Source of the DNA: an uncultured Muribaculaceae bacterium
Lineage (GTDB): Bacteria > Bacteroidota > Bacteroidia > Bacteroidales > Muribaculaceae
Length of the DNA stretch: 64,000 nucleotides
Direction: 5' to 3'
Assembly (NCBI GenBank): GCA_910586595.1
Contig: CAJUJB010000010.1
Coordinates: 10,902-74,901 of the forward strand
How positions within the stretch are numbered: position 1 is the first letter of the stretch; each line of letters starts with the position of its first letter. Positions 32,257-39,478 of this stretch are shown here, piece after piece. Position numbers and translations under genes: made by a program. Under the pieces are notes generated by a model. That model searched no databases, was not told the origin of the DNA, and saw nothing but the letters and a program-made list of their open reading frames with translations.

Positions 32257-33462
32257 ATGATTGTTGAATTCTCAATTAAGAATTTTAAATCTATCCGTTC
32301 TGAACAACGCATCAGCTTTGAGGCCTCCTCTGATAATTATCTCTCGGAGGAGAGTACTGTGGAAGTAAAGAAAGGCATACGGCTTCTGAAGTTAGGCATA
32401 ATCTATGGTGCCAATGCCTCAGGTAAGAGCAATATCCTTCATGCACTTGATTATTTCAGAATGCTTGTTTGTTTTCAACCCACCGATCGTAATGAGCCGC
32501 TGGGTATTGTGCCGTTTCTTCTGGATGATAAATCAGCTGACCAACACTCGGAAATGTCGATGTGCTTTTACCTTGACGGTGAAAAATATGTATTGTCCAT
32601 TGAATTTGACAATGACCGTATTTATAATGAGGTACTTGTCGTCTATCTGTCGGCACGCCCTACCGAGTTGTATAATCGCAAATACAATAAAGACAATGAT
32701 TCGTCTGAGATAACTTTCAGTTCAAAACTCGGATTACTAAAAAAGAGCCAGCGCTTGATAGAAGGAAATACAATCAACAATCGTACAGTGCTGGCAGCTT
32801 TTAGCATAAGCAATGTGGAGTCGAGTCGATTGAATAAAGTTTATGATTTCTTTAATAAAACCCTCGAACCCATTATTGAGCCAAATTTGATATTGTCTCC
32901 GTTTATTCACCGTACTCTGGAAGGAGATAAGGATGGTAGAGTCAAAGATTTTATATTGAGATTCCTCAAGGCATCAGATTTCAATATCAGCGGTATTGAG
33001 TGGAACCGTGGGCTCCCAGTGAGATTTCTGCATAAGACCAATGATGGCATTCATACTTTGTCAGAAGATATGGAATCGACTGGCACACTTAGGTTTATGG
33101 GTATGAGCATCGTGCTGCAACATCTTCTTGAGCAAAACAAATTTGTGATAATGGATGAGGTTGAAAGTAGTATCCATTACGAGCTGTTGTCATATTTTTT
33201 GAAAGTGTTTCTTGTCAATGGAGAGAATCAGTCACAACTCTTGGTTACAACCCATGACATCAATCTTCTCAATGAAGATTTTATCCGGCGTGATCAGATA
33301 TGGTTTACTGATAAAAATGAAGATGGTGAAACTGAATTGAAACGTCTGACCGACCTCGGATTAAGTAAAAGATTATCGCCCTACAATGCCTACCGACAAG
33401 GAAAATTGGTCGATTTGCCATTTGTCGGAAGTGCATACCTTAACCTTAATGACGTTGAATGA
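32257..33462 (+). CDS. RloA/AbiLi-like AAA-15 family ATPase
   Basis: 401 aa. The start FSIKNFKSIRSEQRISFEAS and Walker A GANASGKSN near residue 53 are typical of OLD-like/AAA-15 ATPases with a split ABC-type fold; the Walker B VIMDEVESSIHYEL is near residue 300, followed by TTHDINLL (switch His). No TOPRIM domain is fused; that role is probably taken by the partner gene, whose start overlaps by 4 bp. AAA-15 plus RloB is the layout of AbiL-type abortive-infection systems. The pair is AT-rich compared with comEC and tgt on either side, suggesting horizontal gain. Defence role is inferred. Confidence 0.85.
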   Translation: MIVEFSIKNFKSIRSEQRISFEASSDNYLSEESTVEVKKGIRLLKLGIIYGANASGKSNILHALDYFRMLVCFQPTDRNEPLGIVPFLLDDKSADQHSEMSMCFYLDGEKYVLSIEFDNDRIYNEVLVVYLSARPTELYNRKYNKDNDSSEITFSSKLGLLKKSQRLIEGNTINNRTVLAAFSISNVESSRLNKVYDFFNKTLEPIIEPNLILSPFIHRTLEGDKDGRVKDFILRFLKASDFNISGIEWNRGLPVRFLHKTNDGIHTLSEDMESTGTLRFMGMSIVLQHLLEQNKFVIMDEVESSIHYELLSYFLKVFLVNGENQSQLLVTTHDINLLNEDFIRRDQIWFTDKNEDGETELKRLTDLGLSKRLSPYNAYRQGKLVDLPFVGSAYLNLNDVE

Positions 33463-34064
33463 TGAAAAAGAGAATTAGCATAGCCATTATCGGTGAGGGT
33501 GAGACTGAATGGTTTTACTTTGAGTCGCTGAGAGTTGCCAAAAGATACCCGTTTAAAGTGGCTCCAACGCTGGCTCAACACTCCGACATCGGTCACTTGG
33601 TGAAACTTGTGGAGCGATTCGTAAAAGAAGATTTTGATCAGATATTCTGTTTGCTGGATATGGACCGCTTGTTAAGGGTTCCGAAGGAAATGCAGGTATA
33701 TCTGAACGCAAAAAAGAAATATATCAAAGCCCGAGGCCCTAAAGTGTCATTTATAGAAACAAATCCATGTACTGAGTTTTGGTTCTTGCTTCATTTCTTG
33801 CCGGGGCTGACATCGAAGAACTATGCCACATATGAGGACGTTCTTCCTGATTTGAGACGATATCTTCCCGATTACGATAAAACAAAACGTTATCTTGGCC
33901 GTACCAATCTATATCAGTACCTATGTCGGGAAGGCGACCTGTCGAGGGCTATGCAAAATTCAGAAATATTGAGAAAACTCAGCATGGAAAATCCGGAAGA
34001 TTATCGGTCGTATTCGGAGATTCACCAAGTGCTGAAGGCTCTTGATGAATTTGCTAACAAATAA
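33459..34064 (+). CDS. RloB-like protein (putative TOPRIM nuclease effector)
   Basis: 201 aa. GEGETEWFYFESL near residue 14 and LLDMDR near residue 66 match the acidic metal-binding motifs of RloB/TOPRIM-like proteins, then ETNPCTEFWFLLHF, an RloB family block. The start overlaps the ATPase stop as ATGA, implying coupled translation. It would be the effector that damages DNA or RNA when the ATPase senses infection, by analogy with AbiLii and OLD-type systems. It is shorter than AriB of PARIS and lacks an obvious DUF4435 pattern. Confidence 0.82.
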   Translation: MMKKRISIAIIGEGETEWFYFESLRVAKRYPFKVAPTLAQHSDIGHLVKLVERFVKEDFDQIFCLLDMDRLLRVPKEMQVYLNAKKKYIKARGPKVSFIETNPCTEFWFLLHFLPGLTSKNYATYEDVLPDLRRYLPDYDKTKRYLGRTNLYQYLCREGDLSRAMQNSEILRKLSMENPEDYRSYSEIHQVLKALDEFANK

Positions 34065-34093
34065 TCGTCAGTCGCTCTGCAAAACTAAATAAA

Positions 34094-34125
34094 TTTGTTT
34101 TTGCCCTCGCTTATTCGTATTTTTG
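34094..34125 (+). promoter_or_regulatory. Full Bacteroidales promoter for tgt
   Basis: -33 TTTG (34094-34097) and -7 TATTTTTG (34118-34125) are 20 bp apart; the ATG at 34144 follows after a leader of about a dozen nt, so the in-frame TTG at 34123 cannot be the start. Confidence 0.65.
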
Positions 34126-34143
34126 CAGGCTAAAACTCCGTCA

Positions 34144-35274
34144 ATGAAGTTCACACTCCAACATACATGCGCCGATTGTGGCGCCCGAGCCGGTCTTATC
34201 GAAACTGACCATGGCCCTATCCAGACTCCTATTTTCATGCCCGTCGGTACGGTCGGTACCGTCAAGGGTGTCCATATGCACGAGCTCCGCGATGATATAA
34301 AAGCCCAGATAATACTCGGCAACACCTATCATCTCTATCTGCGCCCGGGTATGGATACGATTCACCGGGCTGGGGGTCTCCACCGTTTCAACGGATGGGA
34401 ACGCCCCATCCTCACCGACAGCGGCGGCTTCCAGGTTTTCTCTCTCAGTTCTAACCGCAAACTTACTGAGGAAGGTGCCCACTTCCGCAGCCATATCGAT
34501 GGTTCTAAGCATCTGTTTACTCCCGAGAATGTGGTGGATATTCAGCGCACCATCGGATCGGATATAATGATGGCCCTCGACGAATGTGCCCCCGGTACGT
34601 CGGATCGGGCTTACACGCGCCGCAGTCTCGACCTGACAAAGCGCTGGCTCGAACGTGGCTGGAAACACTATAAGGAGACTGAGCCGCTATACGGTCATTA
34701 TCAGTCGTACTTCCCCATTGTGCAGGGCTGCACTTACCCCGACATGCGTCGTGAGGCTGCCGAGCACGCAGCTGCCCTCGGTGCCGACGGATATGCGATC
34801 GGTGGCTTGGCTGTGGGTGAGCCGGCTGAGGTGATGTATGATATGATTGAGGTGGTGAATGAGGTTCTGCCTACCGACCGCCCCCGTTACCTGATGGGTG
34901 TGGGTACCCCGATCAATATTCTCGAGGCTATCGACCGCGGAGTGGATATGATGGACTGTGTGATGCCTACCCGCAACGGCCGCAACGGCACTCTGTTCAC
35001 CCCCGAAGGTACCATGAACATGCGCAATGCCAAGTGGGCCAACGATTTCTCTCCCCTCTGGCCCGACGGCCCCTCGATTGTTGACCAGGTCTATACCAAG
35101 GCCTATGTGCGCCATCTCTTTATTGCCAATGAGTTGCTGGCCATGCAGATAGCGTCCATCCATAATCTCGCCTTCTATCTCTGGCTCGTGGGCGAGGCCC
35201 GCAAGCACATAATCGCCGGAGATTTCCATGCGTGGAAGACCGATATGGTTCAGCGCCTGGGTCGTCGACTCTGA
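34144..35274 (+). CDS. tgt: tRNA-guanine transglycosylase lacking the zinc cysteines
   Basis: 376 aa from ATG 34144. It swaps guanine-34 for a queuosine precursor in tRNAs with GUN anticodons. LTDSGGFQVFSLS (general-base Asp), IGGLAVGEP, and GVDMMDCVMPTRNGRNGTLF with the nucleophile Asp are intact. The stretch that normally carries the CxCxxC zinc ligands reads FSPLWPDGPSIVDQVYTKAYVRHLF with no Cys, although the later His (IHNLAFY) remains. So the structural zinc site appears lost or replaced. Linked to an LptF/G permease gene, 13 nt downstream. Confidence 0.93.
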   Translation: MKFTLQHTCADCGARAGLIETDHGPIQTPIFMPVGTVGTVKGVHMHELRDDIKAQIILGNTYHLYLRPGMDTIHRAGGLHRFNGWERPILTDSGGFQVFSLSSNRKLTEEGAHFRSHIDGSKHLFTPENVVDIQRTIGSDIMMALDECAPGTSDRAYTRRSLDLTKRWLERGWKHYKETEPLYGHYQSYFPIVQGCTYPDMRREAAEHAAALGADGYAIGGLAVGEPAEVMYDMIEVVNEVLPTDRPRYLMGVGTPINILEAIDRGVDMMDCVMPTRNGRNGTLFTPEGTMNMRNAKWANDFSPLWPDGPSIVDQVYTKAYVRHLFIANELLAMQIASIHNLAFYLWLVGEARKHIIAGDFHAWKTDMVQRLGRRL

Positions 35275-35287
35275 TATTACGCCGCAT

Positions 35288-36364
35288 ATGTTCAAGCTGC
35301 TCGACAAATACATCATACGCAAGTTCCTCGGAACTTATATTTTCGCCATCATATTGCTGCTGGCGATTGTGGTGATGTTCGACATCAACGAGAAGCTCGA
35401 TTCATTCGTCAAGGCTCCGCTCAAGGCAACCATATTCGACTATTTTCTCAACTTCCTGCCATATTTCGCCAATCAGTTCTCGCCGCTGTTCACCTTCATT
35501 GCGGTGATATTCTTCACCTCCAAGTTGGCCGGCAACAGCGAGATTATAGCCATGCTGTCCACGGGCATGAGTTTCAAGCGCTTGCTCCGCCCATATATGG
35601 TGTCGGCCGCCATCATTGCGGCCGCAACCTTTGTGCTCAGCGCCTACATCATTCCTCCGGCCAATGTGAAGCGTATCGACTACACAAATACATATGTGAA
35701 GAATAAGCGCGTCGACTATGGCTCCAATATCATTCTCATGGTGGCGCCTGGGCAGATTGCCTATATGAGCCGCTACGACAACATAAGCAAGACCGGACAC
35801 CGCTTCTGGCTCGAATCGTTCGATGAAGACAAGCATCTCACTTCGCGTCTCACTGCTCAGACTATCAAATGGGATACTCTTTACCAGTGGAAGATATTCG
35901 ACTATGTGCAGCGCGACTTCCGCGACGACCGCGAGTATATCCAGAAAGGCCGTCAACGCGATACGAGCATAGCCTTCGAGCCACGCGACTTCCTCATTTC
36001 GTCGCTCGACCATGAGAAAATGACCTCGCCTGCCCTCGACGAGTATATCCGCCGCCAGAAGATGCGTGGAGTGGGCAATATACAGACATTCGAGGTGGAG
36101 CGTGAGCGCCGCTATGCCATGACGGCGGCCGCTTTTATCCTCACCGTCATTGGCATGACCCTGTCGGTGAAAAAACAGAAGGGCGGCATGGGGCTCAACA
36201 TCGGCATAGGCCTTGTGCTGAGCTTCAGCTATATCCTCTTTATGACCATCACCCAGACCTTCGCCATTTCCGGCCTCACGTCGGCATTCGTGGCCATGTG
36301 GATTCCCAACTTTATCTACACCATTATCGCTATAGTGCTTTATCGCCGCGCCTCGCACGGTTAA
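35288..36364 (+). CDS. LptF/LptG-family lipopolysaccharide-export permease (YjgP/YjgQ)
   Basis: 358 aa from ATG 35288, chosen because the product then starts directly at the first helix (MFKLLDKYIIRKFL); an in-frame start at 35228 would overlap tgt. Six transmembrane helices, three before and three after a periplasmic beta-jellyroll of about 170 residues, fit LptF/G. NSEIIAMLSTGMSFKRLLRP is the family coupling-helix region. The protein extracts LPS from the inner membrane together with LptB. Whether it is LptF or LptG cannot be decided from the sequence alone. Confidence 0.88.
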   Translation: MFKLLDKYIIRKFLGTYIFAIILLLAIVVMFDINEKLDSFVKAPLKATIFDYFLNFLPYFANQFSPLFTFIAVIFFTSKLAGNSEIIAMLSTGMSFKRLLRPYMVSAAIIAAATFVLSAYIIPPANVKRIDYTNTYVKNKRVDYGSNIILMVAPGQIAYMSRYDNISKTGHRFWLESFDEDKHLTSRLTAQTIKWDTLYQWKIFDYVQRDFRDDREYIQKGRQRDTSIAFEPRDFLISSLDHEKMTSPALDEYIRRQKMRGVGNIQTFEVERERRYAMTAAAFILTVIGMTLSVKKQKGGMGLNIGIGLVLSFSYILFMTITQTFAISGLTSAFVAMWIPNFIYTIIAIVLYRRASHG

Positions 36365-36439
36365 ATGCGCCCTTGGCGGTTATAGGGCCAAGTATAAACG
36401 TTAAATTTGACCCAAAAAGAAATTTTTAAGTGAAAAAGT

Positions 36440-36471
36440 TTGGCACTTTGCAAAAGAGTGTATAACTTTGT
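36440..36471 (+). promoter_or_regulatory. Full Bacteroidales promoter with a long leader
   Basis: -33 TTTG (36440-36443) and -7 TAACTTTG (36464-36471) are 20 bp apart. The next real ATG is at 36608, giving a leader of about 130 nt that may hold post-transcriptional control. Confidence 0.65.
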
Positions 36472-36607
36472 CCTCGTTGAAGGTCTGTCCGCATGCCACA
36501 CGCTTCAAAAACCCCTGCGGCACCTTCGGCCCCGCCTTTCTCCAATAGGAGCTATGGCTTGAAATACAATTTCTTAGATTTGTTTAATTACTCACAATCG
36601 CATTCGC

Positions 36608-37876
36608 ATGAAAAAACTTTACACACTTCTTGCATCTGCACTTCTCGTGGTTTCGGCTTCGGCTGGCGCCCCTATGCAGAAGACAATCAGTGCGAATATC
36701 GACGCACCTGTAGTCGATATGAGCAAGGCTGTAATCACAGAGCGTAATACAGACCACAACGCATTCCAGGCTCGTCATAACTCAGTGAAAAGATTCCGCG
36801 CCCAGGCTGCCGACGAGCCCACACTCGTTGAAGACAGCCGCCTCGCTGGCGACTACATGTCGTACTCACTGGGTGTTTTCCCTAATGACTCTACCCAGAG
36901 CTGGGGCGTGAGCATGGCACAGATTGAAGAGTACTCAAACGGCGCTGTAATTGTTTACGGCCTCTTCGACCCCGATAACTACATGGTTGGTAAATTCGAT
37001 GAAGCAAAAAAACAGATTACCCTCAATTCATTTGCAACAACCTGCCCCCGCACAGAGCAAAATGCCCTCGGCCAGTGGGTTGAAACCGACACTGTAATTT
37101 CTGTTGGTGCTGTTTCCTTGGAGACCGGTTATGGAATGGATCTCGTATTTGATGTTGATGTTGACAATCACTACCTTTCATGGTCTGCTTCCGACAATGG
37201 CGTACAGTTCCTTGATGCCGTTTTCGTATTCGTCCGTCATAAAGATGATCCCCAAGAGGATGAAGTTGATGAGGCATTCTACTTCATGAATATCAATGCT
37301 GGTTGGAACTCTCTTATCCAGTTCGCGCTGAAACCCAATACTCCTACCAACCAGTACAACCAGTGGTACATCTATGCTGAGCATTCTGATGACCTTCGTG
37401 AGATAAATGTATCTAACGTATTCGGTGGCTTCTTCATTCCTTCTTCTGCCACCAACCACAACTTCACCATCCAGGTGAGCGAAGATCTCACAACTGCTGT
37501 TGCTGAAGACCAGGTTGCGCAGTCGTTCTCTGATGGTGACTACCTCCTCTGGGATGGTGACCTGGAAGACACTATCGTTAACTTCGAGGTTGGTAACGGT
37601 ACTCTTAGCGGACAGCCTATCGGTATGCTTATGGCCAGCTCATTTGCAGCCGCACCTCTTCTCAAACCTGAAGAAGACGCGCTCATTTACTACAACCCCG
37701 TCTTCGCCTTCCTTGATTTCTTCTTCGATAATTCAGGCGTTGAATCAGTGACTGTAGCCGACGAAAATGCCCCCGTTGAATACTTCAACCTCCAGGGCGT
37801 ACGCGTTGCAGAACCCGAAAACGGTCTCTACATCCGTCGTCAGGGCAAGAATGTAAGCAAAGTATTCGTGAAATAA
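36608..37876 (+). CDS. Secreted protein with sorting-like C-terminal tail, function unknown
   Basis: 422 aa. Signal peptide MKKLYTLLASALLVVSASA, then about 320 residues of beta-rich, acidic sequence with no recognised domain, then YFNLQGVRV and GLYIRRQGKNVSKVFVK, a tail like those on the glycosidase-like, LRR and flavodoxin proteins in this window. Probably surface-exposed or outer-membrane associated. Codon use looks highly expressed (strong GCT/CGT/AAC preference by eye), and the promoter is a full consensus match, so it may be an abundant protein. Confidence 0.75.
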   Translation: MKKLYTLLASALLVVSASAGAPMQKTISANIDAPVVDMSKAVITERNTDHNAFQARHNSVKRFRAQAADEPTLVEDSRLAGDYMSYSLGVFPNDSTQSWGVSMAQIEEYSNGAVIVYGLFDPDNYMVGKFDEAKKQITLNSFATTCPRTEQNALGQWVETDTVISVGAVSLETGYGMDLVFDVDVDNHYLSWSASDNGVQFLDAVFVFVRHKDDPQEDEVDEAFYFMNINAGWNSLIQFALKPNTPTNQYNQWYIYAEHSDDLREINVSNVFGGFFIPSSATNHNFTIQVSEDLTTAVAEDQVAQSFSDGDYLLWDGDLEDTIVNFEVGNGTLSGQPIGMLMASSFAAAPLLKPEEDALIYYNPVFAFLDFFFDNSGVESVTVADENAPVEYFNLQGVRVAEPENGLYIRRQGKNVSKVFVK

Positions 37877-37896
37877 TCCACAATACGATATAAATG

Positions 37897-37932
37897 AAAA
37901 AGGCGTGTTCCGCTCGTGGAACACGCCTTTTT
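37897..37932. terminator. Bidirectional terminator
   Basis: A perfect 15-bp stem (37897-37911 with 37918-37932) with a 6-nt loop has A5 and T5 at its base; it serves the secreted-protein gene and the converging crcB operon. Confidence 0.85.
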
Positions 37933-37953
37933 CAGCTTCACGCAGAAATATTT

Positions 37954-38340
37954 TTACAGGCTGCGTGTGATGAAATATGCGAGGTAGAGCATGAGGAAAC
38001 CTACAGCTATGCTGGCTACGGCGTAGAGCAATGCCATAGCTTGCCCCTGCGAGCTGATGAGGAGATAATTCTCGTTGATAAAAGTTGAGAAGGTGGTGAA
38101 GCCTCCGCAGAGCCCCACGGTAAGAAATAGTCTGGCACTCTCTGGGAGGTTGAAGCCCCGGTCAATCAAGCCGTAGATAAGGCCGATAATGAAGCATCCG
38201 GCAACATTTACTATGAAGGTGCCGAGCGGAAAGGAGCCGTGCCACTGCGCCTGCACTGCCCGCCCTACCAGATACCTGGCCATGCCACCGATGGCACTGC
38301 CCGCACCGATGGCGATCAGGTTGGCTAAGAGTTGATTCAT
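37954..38340 (-). CDS. crcB: Fluoride exporter CrcB/FluC
   Basis: 128 aa with four transmembrane helices. GAGSAIGGMARYLVG, GTFIVNVAGCFIIG and GLCGGFTTFSTFINEN, the last with the family's TTFSTF fluoride-channel signature, are all present. FluC dimers let F- leave the cytoplasm. The start overlaps the SGNH hydrolase stop by 4 bp. No fluoride-riboswitch-like structure is evident near the gene, as expected for a downstream gene of an operon. Confidence 0.93.
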   Translation of the reverse strand: MNQLLANLIAIGAGSAIGGMARYLVGRAVQAQWHGSFPLGTFIVNVAGCFIIGLIYGLIDRGFNLPESARLFLTVGLCGGFTTFSTFINENYLLISSQGQAMALLYAVASIAVGFLMLYLAYFITRSL

Positions 38341-39050
38341 TTTGAAGGCTGAGTCAGCAGACGGTCGATAACCGGCATGAGTACCGACTCCATCACCAGA
38401 TAGCCGTCGCGGTTAGGATGAACCGCCGGAGTATCGGTGGCGTAAGCCGGATTGAGGCCCGAGCCGTCGGGGGTGAGCATGGGTGTGAAATAGTCAAGGT
38501 AATCAAGACTGTTGGCTTCGGCGTAGGCTTTGATTCGGGCGTTAAGACTGCGGATTACCGGCATCGGGTCGGGTAGATCAGGTCGCCAGGAGAAACCGGC
38601 AGCGGGAAGGCACGAGGCAAGCACTATTGTGATGCCGTTAGCTTGAGCAAGCTCGACCATCGACACTATATTGCCGAAGGTAAAATCTTCGTCGTAAGGC
38701 CCGGTGTTGAGGGCTATGTCGTTTATGGCGCCGTTAATGACCACGATAGCCGGTTTCAGCTCGAGTACGTCGGAGCGGAAGCGCAGCAGAAATTGGGTTG
38801 TGGTCTGGCCGCTTATGCCTCGGCCTATGATAGACGAATGTTCCTCAAAAAATTCGGGATGGCGCACCGGCCAGTGATCAGTGATTGAGTTGCCCATAAG
38901 CACCACCCGCTGTGAATCGGCCGGGAGTGCCTTTACGGCCTTGTTGGCCTCGCTGTAGCGGGCTATATTGGCTAAGTTCAGCGAATTTGTCTGGGCGGAG
39001 ACAGCTAATGATGCTGCGCACAGCATGGCGCCCAAAAAGAGTTGTTTCAT
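38337..39050 (-). CDS. Secreted SGNH/GDSL-family hydrolase
   Basis: 237 aa. Signal peptide (FLGAMLCAASLAVSA) followed by the SGNH fold: GNSITDHW block I with the catalytic Ser, IGRGISGQTTTQFL (Gly), VVINGAINDIA (Asn) and ATDTPAVHPNRDGY with catalytic Asp/His. Possible substrates are acyl esters on sugars or peptidoglycan. It is translationally coupled to crcB (4-bp overlap), an odd pairing, and sits 17 nt after yjbQ. Confidence 0.85.
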   Translation of the reverse strand: MKQLFLGAMLCAASLAVSAQTNSLNLANIARYSEANKAVKALPADSQRVVLMGNSITDHWPVRHPEFFEEHSSIIGRGISGQTTTQFLLRFRSDVLELKPAIVVINGAINDIALNTGPYDEDFTFGNIVSMVELAQANGITIVLASCLPAAGFSWRPDLPDPMPVIRSLNARIKAYAEANSLDYLDYFTPMLTPDGSGLNPAYATDTPAVHPNRDGYLVMESVLMPVIDRLLTQPSK

Positions 39051-39067
39051 AGTATAAAGTGATATTT

Positions 39068-39478
39068 TTAACCTACAATGGTAGCCACAATTGTGCGTGG
39101 GCCTCCATAGTCGCGGAATTCACATAGGTAGATTCCCTGCCAGGTGCCGAGGTTCAGCCGCCCGGAGGTGATGGGGAGAGTCAGTGTAGAGCCTACAATG
39201 ACAGCCTTTGCATGGCTGGGCATGTCGTCGGGCCCTTCGTCGGTATGCAGGTAGAAAGGTGCGTTTTCAGGCACAAGCCTGTCGAAAATCATGCGTAGGT
39301 CATGACGCACGTCCGGGTCGGCGTTCTCATTCAAGGCCAGGGCTGCCGAGGTGTGCTTTATCAACAGATTCAGCAGGCCGGCCTCAGGCAGCTCCGGGAG
39401 CTGCCTGAGAATCTCGCCTGTGATGAGATGTATACCTCTGGGAAAAGGTCTCAGAGTGATGGTAGTCTGGCTTATCAT
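39068..39478 (-). CDS. YjbQ/UPF0047-family protein
   Basis: 136 aa, the usual length. HTSAALALNENADPDVRHDLRMI and GTWQGIYLCEFRD match the family signature (conserved His/Asp/Glu cluster). YjbQ proteins are cytoplasmic with weak reported thiamin-phosphate synthase-type activity; true role unclear. Its start overlaps the PurF-like stop by 4 bp, so they are coupled. Confidence 0.88.
   Translation of the reverse strand: MISQTTITLRPFPRGIHLITGEILRQLPELPEAGLLNLLIKHTSAALALNENADPDVRHDLRMIFDRLVPENAPFYLHTDEGPDDMPSHAKAVIVGSTLTLPITSGRLNLGTWQGIYLCEFRDYGGPRTIVATIVG

Noticed and set aside
32257..34064. PARIS (AriA/AriB) identity for the AAA-ATPase pair
   Set aside because: AriB is a DUF4435-type protein of greater length; the partner here is RloB-like and 201 aa, so AbiL is the better fit.
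36493..36747. ATG-initiated 84-codon frame in the leader of the secreted-protein gene
   Set aside because: It runs into the real gene in another frame and has no domain; codon use is random.
37954..38340. Fluoride riboswitch before crcB
   Set aside because: crcB overlaps the upstream gene by 4 bp and no riboswitch-like fold precedes it or the operon's first gene.
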